The notes under the pieces were generated by a model. It had not been told where the DNA came from and made no database searches. It saw nothing but the letters and a program-made list of their open reading frames with translations. Shown here piece by piece: positions 38,001-50,300 of a stretch of 64,000 nt of DNA. The translations under genes and the position numbers were made by a program. Within the stretch, counting starts at the first letter, position 1. Each line of letters starts with the position of its first letter. This DNA comes from Odiellus spinosus (taxonomy: Eukaryota; Arthropoda; Arachnida; Opiliones; Phalangiidae), in contig OY987230.1 of the NCBI GenBank assembly GCA_963920705.1, positions 2,418,001-2,482,000 on the forward strand. Reading direction: 5' to 3'.

Positions 38001-40000
38001 CGTTGAAAAACATGGAAAATATGGACAATTCAAAAAACATCTAATATCAAAAAGCGAATTTTGAAAATCTGAAATTTGACTATTTTGATATTCTATGATT
38101 TCTTGAATTGGCCATATTTTTCTTGTTTTTCAACGGATTTTCCAAAACTATTGTTTTTTAGATAGACCAAAATTTGGTCTTTCGAGTGGTCTTAATTTTG
38201 TCGAAATCGCTTAAAATTCAAAAGTTTTGTGTCCATTTGAATCCAATAATCTTGGATTTTTAAGCGTTTTTGCTTAATTTTAACCAATTTTATATTTGTC
38301 ACAATTTTGCAATTTAGACAAAACCAAAATCATTCGAAAGAGCAATTAATGGACAGTCTAAATAATAAGAGTTTTGAAAAATCCGTTGAAAAACAAGAAA
38401 AATATGGCCAATTCAAGAAATCATAGAATATCAAAATAGTCAAATTTCAGATTTTCAAAATTCGCTTTTTGATATTAGATGTTTTTTGAATTGTCCATAT
38501 TTTCCATGTTTTTCAACGGATTTTCCAAAACTCTTGTTTTTTAGATAGACCAAAATTTGGTCTTTCGAGTGGTCTTAATTTTGTCTAAATCGCTTAAAAA
38601 TCAAAAGTTTTGTGTCCATTTGAATCCAATAATCTTGGATTTTTAAGCGTTTTTGCTTAATTTTAACCAATTTTATATTTGTCACAATTTTGCAATTTAG
38701 ACAAAACCAAAGTCATTCGAAAGAGCAATTAATGGACAGTCTAAATAATAAGAGTTTTCAAAAATCCGTTGAAAAACAAGAAAAATATGGCCAATTCAAG
38801 AAATCATAGAATATCAAAATAGTCAAATTTCAGATTTTCAAAATTCGCTTTTTGATATTAGATGTTTTTTGAATTGTCCATATTTTCCATGTTTTTCAAC
38901 GGATTTTCCAAAACTCTTGTTTTTTTAGATAGACCAAAATTTGGTCTTTCGAGTGGTCTTAATTTTGTCTAAATCGCTTAAAAATCAAAAGTTTTGTGTC
39001 CATTTGAATCCAATAATCTTGGATTTTTAAGCGTTTTTGCTTAATTTTAACCAATTTTATATTTGTCACAATTTTGCAATTTAGACAAAACCAAAGTCAT
39101 TCGAAAGAGCAATTAATGGACAGTTTAAATAATAAGAGTTTTCAAAAATCCGTTGAAAAACATGGAAAATATGGACAATTCAAAAAACATCTAATATCAA
39201 AAAGCGAATTTTGAAAATCTGAAATTTGACTATTTTGATATTCTATGATTTCTTGAATTGGCCATATTTTTCTTGTTTTTCAACGGATTTTTGAAAACTC
39301 TTATTATTTAGACTGTCCATTAATTGCTCTTTCGAATGACTTTGGTTTTGTCTAAATTGCAAAATTGTGACAAATATAAAATTGGTTAAAATTAAGCAAA
39401 AACGCTTAAAAATCCAAGATTATTGGATTCAAATGGACACAAAACTTTTGATTTTTAAGCGATTTAGACAAAATTAAGACCACTCGAAAGAGCAAATATT
39501 GGTCTATCTGAAAATCAAGAGTTTTGGAAAATCCGTTGAAAAACATGGAAAATATGGACAATTCAAAAAACATCTAATATCAAAAAGCGAATTTTGAAAA
39601 TCTGAAATTTGACTATTTTGATATTCTATGATTTCTTGAATTGGCCATATTTTTCTTGTTTTTCAACGGATTTTTGAAAACTCTTATTATTTAAACTGTC
39701 CATTAATTGCTCTTTCGAATGACTTTGTATTTTCTAAATTGCAAAATTGTGACAAATATAAAATTGGTTAAAATTAAGCAAAAACGCTTAAAAATCCAAG
39801 ATTATTGGATTCAAATGGACACAAAACTTTTGATTTTTAAGCGATTTAGACAAAATTAAGACCACTCGAAAGAGCAAATATTGGTCTATCTGAAAATCAA
39901 GAGTTTTGGAAAATCCGTTGAAAAACATGGAAAATATGGACAACTCAAAAAACATCTAATATCAAAAAGCGAATTTTTAAAATCTGAAATTTGACTATTT
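32001..40000. repeat. Orientation map, 32-40 kb (mixed)
   Basis: Landmarks: - 32150; + 32487, 32870; - 33300, 33681, 34062; + 34402, 34784; - 35211; + 35549, 35931; - 36361, 36742, 37124; + 37462; - 37891; + 38230, 38611, 38994; - 39423, 39806. That is 10 + and 11 -. The pattern - + + - - - + at 32.2-34.4 kb recurs at 35.2-37.5 kb, as expected for the 3,062-bp repeat. Confidence 0.88.
32235..37179. repeat. 3,062-bp spaced duplication (eight units)
   Basis: About 1.88 kb at 32,235-34,117 is repeated at 35,297-37,179. Shared rare variants, all 3,062 bp apart, include gtggtcataatt, tcaagtggacac near 33,303 and 36,365, and ttgtatt at 33981 and 37043. One difference is visible in the last (tattgtc against tattttc). 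The left edge is sharp: cttgaaagagtaaatattgg with atcttaaaatc before 32,235 is not in the second copy. That same variant reappears at 34,121, 1,913 bp on, showing an overlapping five-unit duplication. Confidence 0.88.
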
Positions 40001-42120
40001 TGATATTGTATGATTTCTAGAATTGGCCATATTTTTCTTGTTTTTCAACGGATTTTCCAAAACTATTGTTTTTTAGATAGACCAAAATTTGGTCTTTCGA
40101 GTGGTCTTAATTTTGTCTAAATCGCTTAAAATTCAAAAGTTTTGTGTCCATTTGAATCCAATAATCTTGGATTTTTAAGCGTTTTTGCTTAATTTTAACC
40201 AATTTTATATTTGTCACGTTTTGGCAATTTAGACAAAACCAAAGTCATTCGAAAGAGCAATAAATGGACAGTCTAAATAATAAGAGTTTTCAAAAATCCG
40301 TTTGAAAAACAAGAAAAATATGGACAATTCAAGAAATCATAGAATATCAAAATAGTCAAATTTCAGATTTTCAAAATTCGCTTTTTGATATTAGATGTTT
40401 TTTGAATTGTCCATATTTTCCATGTTTTTCAACGGATTTTTGAAAACTCTTATTATTAAGACTGTCCATTAATTGCTCTTTCGAATGACTTTGTTTTTGT
40501 CTAAATTGCAAAATTGTGACAAATATAAAATTGGTTAAAATTAAGCAAAAACGCTTAAAAATCCAAGATTATTGGATTCAAATGGACACAAAACTTTTGA
40601 TTTTTAAGCGATTTAGACAAAATTAAGACCACTCGAAAGAGCAAATATTGGTCTATCTGAAAATCAAGAGTTTTGGAAAATCCGTTGAAAAACATGGAAA
40701 ATATGGACAATTCAAAAAACATCTAATATCAAAAAGCGAATTTTGAAAATCTGAAATTTGACTATTTTGATATTCTATGATTTCTTGAATTGGCCATATT
40801 TTTCTTGTTTTTCAACGGATTTTCCAAAACTATTGTTTTTTAGATAGACCAAAATTTGGTCTTTCGAGTGGTCTTAATTTTGTCGAAATCGCTTAAAATT
40901 CAAAAGTTTTGTGTCCATTTGAATCCAATAATCTTGGATTTTTAAGCGTTTTTGCTTAATTTTAACCAATTTTATATTTGTCACAATTTTGCAATTTAGA
41001 CAAAACCAAAATCATTCGAAAGAGCAATTAATGGACAGTCTAAATAATAAGAGTTTTGAAAAATCCGTTGAAAAACAAGAAAAATATGGCCAATTCAAGA
41101 AATCATAGAATATCAAAATAGTCAAATTTCAGATTTTCAAAATTCGCTTTTTGATATTAGATGTTTTTTGAATTGTCCATATTTTCCATGTTTTTCAACG
41201 GATTTTCCAAAACTCTTGTTTTTTAGATAGACCAAAATTTGGTCTTTCGAGTGGTCTTAATTTTGTCTAAATCGCTTAAAAATCAAAAGTTTTGTGTCCA
41301 TTTGAATCCAATAATCTTGGATTTTTAAGCGTTTTTGCTTAATTTTAACCAATTTTATATTTGTCACAATTTTGCAATTTAGACAAAACCAAAGTCATTC
41401 GAAAGAGCAATTAATGGACAGTCTAAATAATAAGAGTTTTCAAAAATCCGTTGAAAAACAAGAAAAATATGGCCAATTCAAGAAATCATAGAATATCAAA
41501 ATAGTCAAATTTCAGATTTTCAAAATTCGCTTTTTGATATTAGATGTTTTTTGAATTGTCCATATTTTCCATGTTTTTCAACGGATTTTCCAAAACTCTT
41601 GTTTTTTTAGATAGACCAAAATTTGGTCTTTCGAGTGGTCTTAATTTTGTCTAAATCGCTTAAAAATCAAAAGTTTTGTGTCCATTTGAATCCAATAATC
41701 TTGGATTTTTAAGCGTTTTTGCTTAATTTTAACCAATTTTATATTTGTCACAATTTTGCAATTTAGACAAAACCAAAGTCATTCGAAAGAGCAATTAATG
41801 GACAGTTTAAATAATAAGAGTTTTCAAAAATCCGTTGAAAAACATGGAAAATATGGACAATTCAAAAAACATCTAATATCAAAAAGCGAATTTTGAAAAT
41901 CTGAAATTTGACTATTTTGATATTCTATGATTTCTTGAATTGGCCATATTTTTCTTGTTTTTCAACGGATTTTTGAAAACTCTTATTATTTAGACTGTCC
42001 ATTAATTGCTCTTTCGAATGACTTTGGTTTTGTCTAAATTGCAAAATTGTGACAAATATAAAATTGGTTAAAATTAAGCAAAAACGCTTAAAAATCCAAG
42101 ATTATTGGATTCAAATGGAC
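36670..42120. repeat. 2,682-bp heptamer, two tandem copies
   Basis: Seven modules in the order - - + - + + + are repeated directly. Markers 2,682 bp apart: ttgtattttc at 37043 and 39725; the c of gagcaataaatgg at 37576 and 40258; an extra t in ccgtttgaaaaac near 37,619 and 40,301; tcgaaatcgc at 38201 and 40883; gttttgaaaaatcc at 38371 and 41053. Seven periods give 2,681. The second copy continues to about 42,120, where the arm B type changes. A single difference, ccattaatc against ccaataatc near 37,479, shows how little the copies have diverged. Confidence 0.92.
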
Positions 42121-45100
42121 ACAAAACTTTTGAATTTTAAGCGATTTAGACAAAATTAAGACCACTCGAAAGACCAAATTTTGGTCTATCTAAAAAACAA
42201 TAGTTTTGGAAAATCCGTTGAAAAACAAGAAAAATATGGCCAATTCAAGAAATCATAGAATATCAAAATAGTCAAATTTCAGATTTTCAAAATTCGCTTT
42301 TTGATATTAGATGTTTTTTGAATTGTCCATATTTTCCATGTTTTTCAACGGATTTTCCAAAACTCTTGATTTTCAGATAGACCAATATTTGCTCTTTCGA
42401 GTGGTCTTAATTTTGTCTAAATCGCTTAAAAATCAAAAGTTTTGTGTCCATTTGAATCCAATAATCTTGGATTTTTAAGCGTTTTTGCTTAATTTTAACC
42501 AATTTTATATTTGTCACAATTTTGCAATTTAGACAAAAACAAAGTCATTCGAAAGAGCAATTAATGGACAGTCTTAATAATAAGAGTTTTCAAAAATCCG
42601 TTGAAAAAGAAGAAAAATATGGCCAATTCAAAAAACATCTAATATCAAAAAGCGAATTTTGAAAATCTGAAATTTGACTATTTTGATATTCTATGATTTC
42701 TTGAATTGTCCACATTTTTCTTGTTTTTCAACGGATTTTTGAAAACTCTTATTATTTAGACTGTCCATTAATTGCTCTTTCGAATGACTTTGGTTTTGTA
42801 TAAATTGCAAAATTGTGACAAATATAAAATTGGTTAAAATTAAGCAAAAACGCTTAAAAATCCAAGATTATTGGATTCAAATGGACACAAAACTTTTGAT
42901 TTTTAAGCGATTTAGACAAAATTAAGACCACTCGAAAGAACAAATATTGGTCTATCTGAAAATCAAGAGTTTTGGAAAATCCGTTGAAAAACATGGAAAA
43001 TATGGACAATTCAAAAAACATCTAATATCAAAAAGCGAATTTTGAAAATCTGAAATTTGACTATTTTGATATTCTATGATTTCTTGAATTGGCCATATTT
43101 TTCTTGTTTTTCAACGGATTTTCCAAAACTATTGTTTTTTAGATAGACCAAAATTTGGTCTTTCGAGTGGTCTTAATTTTGTCTAAATCGCTTAAAAATC
43201 AAAAGTTTTGTGTCCATTTGAATCCAATAATCTTGGATTTTTAAGCGTTTTTGCTTAATTTTAACCAATTTTATATTTGTCACAATTTTGCAATTTAGAC
43301 AAAACCAAAGTCATTCGAAAGAGCAATTAATGGACAGTCTAAATAATAAGAGTTTTCAAAAATCCGTTGAAAAACAAGAAAAATATGGCCAATTCAAGAA
43401 ATCATAGAATATCAAAATAGTCAAATTTCAGATTTTCAAAATTCGCTTTTTGATATTAGATGTTTTTTGAATTGTCCATATTTTCCATGTTTTTCAACGG
43501 ATTTTCCAAAACTCTTGTTTTTTTAGATAGACCAAAATTTGGTCTTTCGAGTGGTCTTAATTTTGTCTAAATCGCTTAAAAATCAAAAGTTTTGTGTCCA
43601 TTTGAATCCAATAATCTTGGATTTTTAAGCGTTTTTGCTTAATTTTAACCAATTTTATATTTGTCACAATTTTGCAATTTAGACAAAACCAAAGTCATTC
43701 GAAAGAGCAATTAATGGACAGTTTAAATAATAAGAGTTTTCAAAAATCCGTTGAAAAACATGGAAAATATGGACAATTCAAAAAACATCTAATATCAAAA
43801 AGCGAATTTTGAAAATCTGAAATTTGACTATTTTGATATTCTATGATTTCTTGAATTGGCCATATTTTTCTTGTTTTTCAACGGATTTTTGAAAACTCTT
43901 ATTATTTAGACTGTCCATTAATTGCTCTTTCGAATGACTTTGGTTTTGTCTAAATTGCAAAATTGTGACAAATATAAAATTGGTTAAAATTAAGCAAAAA
44001 CGCTTAAAAATCCAAGATTATTGGATTCAAATGGACACAAAACTTTTGAATTTTAAGCGATTTAGACAAAATTAAGACCACTCGAAAGACCAAATTTTGG
44101 TCTATCTAAAAAACAATAGTTTTGGAAAATCCGTTGAAAAACAAGAAAAATATGGCCAATTCAAGAAATCATAGAATATCAAAATAGTCAAATTTCAGAT
44201 TTTCAAAATTCGCTTTTTGATATTAGATGTTTTTTGAATTGTCCATATTTTCCATGTTTTTCAACGGATTTTCCAAAACTCTTGATTTTCAGATAGACCA
44301 ATATTTGCTCTTTCGAGTGGTCTTAATTTTGTCTAAATCGCTTAAAAATCAAAAGTTTTGTGTCCATTTGAATCCAATAATCTTGGATTTTTAAGCGTTT
44401 TTGCTTAATTTTAACCAATTTTATATTTGTCACAATTTTGCAATTTAGACAAAAACAAAGTCATTCGAAAGAGCAATTAATGGACAGTCTTAATAATAAG
44501 AGTTTTCAAAAATCCGTTGAAAAACAAGAAAAATATGGCCAATTCAAAAAACATCTAATATCAAAAAGCGAATTTTGAAAATCTGAAATTTGACTATTTT
44601 GATATTCTATGATTTCTTGAATTGTCCACATTTTTCTTGTTTTTCAACGGATTTTTGAAAACTCTTATTATTTAGACTGTCCATTAATTGCTCTTTCGAA
44701 TGACTTTGGTTTTGTATAAATTGCAAAATTGTGACAAATATAAAATTGGTTAAAATTAAGCAAAAACGCTTAAAAATACAAGATTATTGGATTCAAATGG
44801 ACACAAAACTTTTGAATTTTAAGCGATTTAGACAAAATTAAGACCACTCGAAAGAGCAAATATTGGTCTATCTAAAAAACAAGAGTTTTGGAAAATCCGT
44901 TGAAAAACATGGAAAATATGGACAATTCAAAAAACATCTAATATCAAAAAGCGAATTTTGAAAATCTGAAATTTGACTATTTTGATATTGTATGATTTCT
45001 TGAATTGGCCATATTTTTCTTGTTTTTCAACGGATTTTCCAAAACTATTGTTTTTTAGATAGACCAAAATTTGGTCTTTCGAGTGGTCTTAATTTTGTCT

Positions 45101-48000
45101 AAATCGCTTAAAATTCAAAAGTTTTGTGTCCATTTGAATCCAATAATCTTGGATTTTTAAGCGTTTTTGCTTAATTTTAACCAATTTTATATTTGTCACA
45201 ATTTTGCAATTTAGACAAAACCAAAGTCATTCGAAAGAGCAATTAATGGACAGTTTAAATAATAAGAGTTTTCAAAAATCCGTTGAAAAACATGGAAAAT
45301 ATGGACAATTCAAAAAACATCGAATATCAAAAAGCGAATTTTGAAAATCTGAAATTTGACTATTTTGATATTGTATGATTTCTTGAATTGGCCATATTTT
45401 TCTTGTTTTTCAACGGATTTTCCAAAACTATTGTTTTTTAGATAGACCAAAATTTGGTCTTTCGAGTGGTCTTAATTTTGTCTAAATCGCTTAAAATTCA
45501 AAAGTTTTGTGTCCATTTGAATCCAATAATCTTGGATTTTTAAGCGTTTTTGCTTAATTTTAACCAATTTTATATTTGTCACGTTTTGGCAATTTAGACA
45601 AAACCAAAGTCATTCGAAAGAGCAATTAATGGACAGTCTAAATAATAAGAGTTTTCAAAAAATCAGTTGAAAAACAAGAAAAATATGGCCAATTCAAGAA
45701 ATCATAGAATATCAAAATAGTCAAATTTCAGATTTTCAAAATTCGCTTTTTGATATTAGATGTTTTTTGAATTGTCTATATTTTCCATGTTTTTCAACAG
45801 ATTTTTTAAAATTCTTGTTTTTTAGATAGAGCAATATTTGCTCTTTCGAGTGGTCTTAATTTTGTCTAAATCGCTTAAAAATCAAAAGTTTTGTGTCCAT
45901 TTGAATCCAATAATCTTGGATTTTTAAGCGTTTTTGCTTAATTTTAACCAATTTTATATTTGTCACAATTTTGCAATTTAGACAAAACCAAAGTCATTCG
46001 AAAGAGCAATTAATGGACAGTCTAAATAATAAGAGTTTTCAAAAATCCGTTGAAAAACAAGAAAAATGTGGACAATTCAAGAAATCATAGAATATCAAAA
46101 TAGTCAAATTTCAGATTTTCAAAATTCGCTTTTTGATATTAGATGTTTTTTGAATTGGCCATATTTTTCTTGTTTTTCAACGGATTTTTGAAAACTCTTA
46201 TTATTAAGACTGTCCATTAATTGCTCTTTCGAATGACTTTGTTTTTGTCTAAATTGCAAAATTGTGACAAATATAAAATTGGTTAAAATTAAGCAAAAAC
46301 GCTTAAAAATCCAAGATTATTGGATTCAAGTGGACACAAAACTTTTGATTTTTAAGCGATTTAGACAAAATTAAGACCACTCGAAAGAGCAAATATTGGT
46401 CTATCTGAAAATCAAGAGTTTTGGAAAATCCGTTGAAAAATATGGAAAATGTGGACAATTCAAAAAACATCTAATATCAAAAAGCGAATTTTGAAAATCT
46501 GAAATTTGACTATTTTGATATTCTATGATTTCTTGAATTGGCCATATTTTTCTTGTTTTTCAACGGATTTTTGAAAACTCTTATTATTTAAACTGTCCAT
46601 TAATTGCTCTTTCGAATGACTTTGTTTTGTCTAAATTGCAAAATTGTGACAAATATAAAATTGGTTAAAATTAAGCAAAAACGCTTAAAAATCCAAGATT
46701 ATTGGATTCAAATGGACACAAAACTTTTGATTTTTAAGCGATTTAGACAAAATTAAGACCACTCGAAAGAGCAAATATTGGTCTATCTGAAAATCAAGAG
46801 TTTTGGAAAATCCGTTTAAAAACATGGAAAATATGGACAATTCAAAAAACATCTAATATCAAAAAGCGAATTTTTAAAATCTGAAATTTGACTATTTTGA
46901 TATTGTATGATTTCTAGAATTGGCCATATTTTTCTTGTTTTTCAACGGATTTTCCAAAACTATTGTTTTTTAGATAGACCAAAATTTGGTCTTTCGAGTG
47001 GTCTTAATTTTGTCTAAATCGCTTAAAATTCAAAAGTTTTGTGTCCATTTGAATCCAATAATCTTGGATTTTTAAGCGTTTTTGCTTAATTTTAACCAAT
47101 TTCATATTTGTCACGTTTTGGCAATTTAGACAAAACCAAAGTCATTCGAAAGAGCAATAAATGGACAGTCTAAATAATAAGAGTTTTCAAAAATCCGTTG
47201 AAAAACAAGAAAAATATGGCCAATTCAAGAAATCATAGAATATCAAAATAGTCAAATTTCAGATTTTCAAAATTCGCTTTTTGATATTAGATGTTTTTTG
47301 AATTGTCCATATTTTCCATGTTTTTCAACGGATTTTTGAAAACTCTTATTATTAAGACTGTCCATTAATTGCTCTTTCGAATGACTTTGTTTTTGTCTAA
47401 ATTGCAAAATTGTGACAAATATAAAATTGGTTAAAATTAAGCAAAAACGCTTAAAAATCCAAGATTATTGGATTCAAATGGACACAAAACTTTTGATTTT
47501 TAAGCGATTTAGACAAAATTAAGACCACTCGAAAGAGCAAATATTGGTCTATCTGAAAATCAAGAGTTTTGGAAAATCCGTTGAAAAACATGGAAAATAT
47601 GGACAATTCAAAAAACATCTAATATCAAAAAGCGAATTTTGAAAATCTGAAATTTGACTATTTTGATATTCTATGATTTCTTGAATTGGCCATATTTTTC
47701 TTGTTTTTCAACGGATTTTCCAAAACTATTGTTTTTTAGATAGACCAAAATTTGGTCTTTCGAGTGGTCTTAATTTTGTCGAAATCGCTTAAAATTCAAA
47801 AGTTTTGTGTCCATTTGAATCCAATAATCTTGGATTTTTAAGCGTTTTTGCTTAATTTTAACCAATTTTATATTTGTCACAATTTTGCAATTTAGACAAA
47901 ACCAAAATCATTCGAAAGAGCAATTAATGGACAGTCTAAATAATAAGAGTTTTGAAAAATCCGTTGAAAAACAAGAAAAATATGGCCAATTCAAGAAATC
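40001..48000. repeat. Orientation map, 40-48 kb (mostly +)
   Basis: Landmarks: + 40143; - 40572; + 40910, 41291, 41675; - 42106; + 42431; - 42871; + 43210, 43591; - 44022; + 44355; - 44788; + 45125, 45511, 45890; - 46321, 46702; + 47041; - 47469; + 47807. That is 13 + and 8 -. One core near 45,660-45,800 carries a cluster of changes (aatcagttg, ttcaacagattttttaaaattc) and looks older or less recently homogenised than its neighbours. Confidence 0.88.
41224..44815. repeat. 1,916-bp pentamer, one full and one partial copy
   Basis: Five modules in the order + + - + - are repeated with spacing 1,916 bp. Markers: the extended cttgttttttta (g at 41601 and 43517) and ggttttgtataaatt (tttgta at 42795 and 44711). 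The repeat overlaps the end of the 2,682-bp heptamer, so it is a separate, later event on the same DNA. It ends near 44,815, where the spacer changes from cttttgattttt to cttttgaatttt. Confidence 0.85.
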
Positions 48001-49255
48001 ATAGAATATCAAAATAGTCAAATTTCAGATTTTCAAAATTCGCTTTTTGATATTAGATGTTTTTTGAATTGTCCATATTTTCCATGTTTTTCAACGGATT
48101 TTCCAAAACTCTTGTTTTTTAGATAGACCAAAATTTGGTCTTTCGAGTGGTCTTAATTTTGTCTAAATCGCTTAAAAATCAAAAGTTTTGTGTCCATTTG
48201 AATCCAATAATCTTGGATTTTTAAGCGTTTTTGCTTAATTTTAACCAATTTTATATTTGTCACAATTTTGCAATTTAGACAAAACCAAAGTCATTCGAAA
48301 GAGCAATTAATGGACAGTCTAAATAATAAGAGTTTTCAAAAATCCGTTGAAAAACAAGAAAAATATGGCCAATTCAAGAAATCATAGAATATCAAAATAG
48401 TCAAATTTCAGATTTTCAAAATTCGCTTTTTGATATTAGATGTTTTTTGAATTGTCCATATTTTCCATGTTTTTCAACGGATTTTCCAAAACTCTTGTTT
48501 TTTTAGATAGACCAAAATTTGGTCTTTCGAGTGGTCTTAATTTTGTCTAAATCGCTTAAAAATCAAAAGTTTTGTGTCCATTTGAATCCAATAATCTTGG
48601 ATTTTTAAGCGTTTTTGCTTAATTTTAACCAATTTTATATTTGTCACAATTTTGCAATTTAGACAAAACCAAAGTCATTCGAAAGAGCAATTAATGGACA
48701 GTTTAAATAATAAGAGTTTTCAAAAATCCGTTGAAAAACATGGAAAATATGGACAATTCAAAAAACATCTAATATCAAAAAGCGAATTTTGAAAATCTGA
48801 AATTTGACTATTTTGATATTCTATGATTTCTTGAATTGGCCATATTTTTCTTGTTTTTCAACGGATTTTTGAAAACTCTTATTATTTAGACTGTCATTAA
48901 TTGCTCTTTCGAATGACTTTGGTTTTGTCTAAATTGCAAAATTGTGACAAATATAAAATTGGTTAAAATTAAGCAAAAACGCTTAAAAATCCAAGATTAT
49001 TGGATTCAAATGGACACAAAACTTTTGAATTTTAAGCGATTTAGACAAAATTAAGACCACTCGAAAGACCAAATTTTGGTCTATCTAAAAAACAATAGTT
49101 TTGGAAAATCCGTTGAAAAACAAGAAAAATATGGCCAATTCAAGAAATCATAGAATATCAAAATAGTCAAATTTCAGATTTTCAAAATTCGCTTTTTGAT
49201 ATTAGATGTTTTTTGAATTGTCCATATTTTCCATGTTTTTCAACGGATTTTCCAA
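46830..49255. repeat. Third, displaced copy of the heptamer
   Basis: The same variants as in the 36.7-42.1 kb heptamer recur 6,896-6,897 bp after the second copy: gagcaataaatgg (c at 47155), tcgaaatcgc (47779), gttttgaaaaatcc (47949). The one-base change in spacing is explained by the absence here of the extra t in ccgtttgaaaaac. It matches the second copy farther to the right than the first does (both have the gaccaaatttt arm B near 42,170 and 49,068), so it is closer to the second. It lacks one c near 48,896. Confidence 0.86.
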
Positions 49256-50300
49256 AACTCTTGTTTTTTAGATAGACCAAAATTTGGTCTTTCGAGTGGT
49301 CTTAATTTTGTCTAAATCGCTTAAAAATCAAAAGTTTTGTGTCCATTTGAATCCAATAATCTTGGATTTTTAAGCGTTTTTGCTTAATTTTAACCAATTT
49401 TATATTTGTCACAATTTTGCAATTTAGACAAAACCAAAGTCATTCGAAAGAGCAATTAATGGACAGTCTAAATAATAAGAGTTTTCAAAAATCCGTTGAA
49501 AAACAAGAAAAATATGGCCAATTCAAGAAATCATAGAATATCAAAATAGTCAAATTTCAGATTTTCAAAATTCAATTTTTGATATTAGATGTTTTTTGAA
49601 TTGTCCATATTTTCCATGTTTTTCAACGGATTTTCCAAAACTCTTGTTTTTTTAGATAGACCAAAATTTGGTCTTTCGAGTGGTCTTAATTTTGTCTAAA
49701 TCGCTTAAAAATCAAAAGTTTTGTGTCCATTTGAATCCAATAATCTTGGATTTTTAAGCGTTTTTGCTTAATTTTAACCAATTTTATATTTGTCACAATT
49801 TTGCAATTTAGACAAAACCAAAGTCATTCGAAAGAGCAATTAATGGACAGTTTAAATAATAAGAGTTTTCAAAAATCCGTTGAAAAACATGGAAAATATG
49901 GACAATTCAAAAAACATCTAATATCAAAAAGCGAATTTTGAAAATCTGAAATTTGACTATTTTGATATTCTATGATTTCTTGAATTGGCCATATTTTTCT
50001 TGTTTTTCAACGGATTTTTGAAAACTCTTATTATTTAGACTGTCCATTAATTGCTCTTTCGAATGACTTTGGTTTTGTCTAAATTGCAAAATTGTGACAA
50101 ATATAAAATTGGTTAAAATTAAGCAAAAACGCTTAAAAATCCAAGATTATTGGATTCAAATGGACACAAAACTTTTGAATTTTAAGCGATTTAGACAAAA
50201 TTAAGACCACTCGAAAGACCAAATTTTGGTCTATCTAAAAAACAATAGTTTTGGAAAATCCGTTGAAAAACAAGAAAAATATGGCCAATTCAAGAAATCA
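47970..50300. repeat. 1,149-bp trimer, two copies
   Basis: Modules + + - at 48190-49005 recur at 49340-50151. The long-t variant cttgttttttta is at 48495 and 49644, 1,149 bp apart, and the cttg that starts the preceding arm B is at 48111 and near 49260. The first copy has lost one c (near 48,896), so the intact block would be 1,150 bp because of the extra t. The second copy has its own cluster of changes, ttcaattttt for ttcgcttttt near 49,572. Confidence 0.85.
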
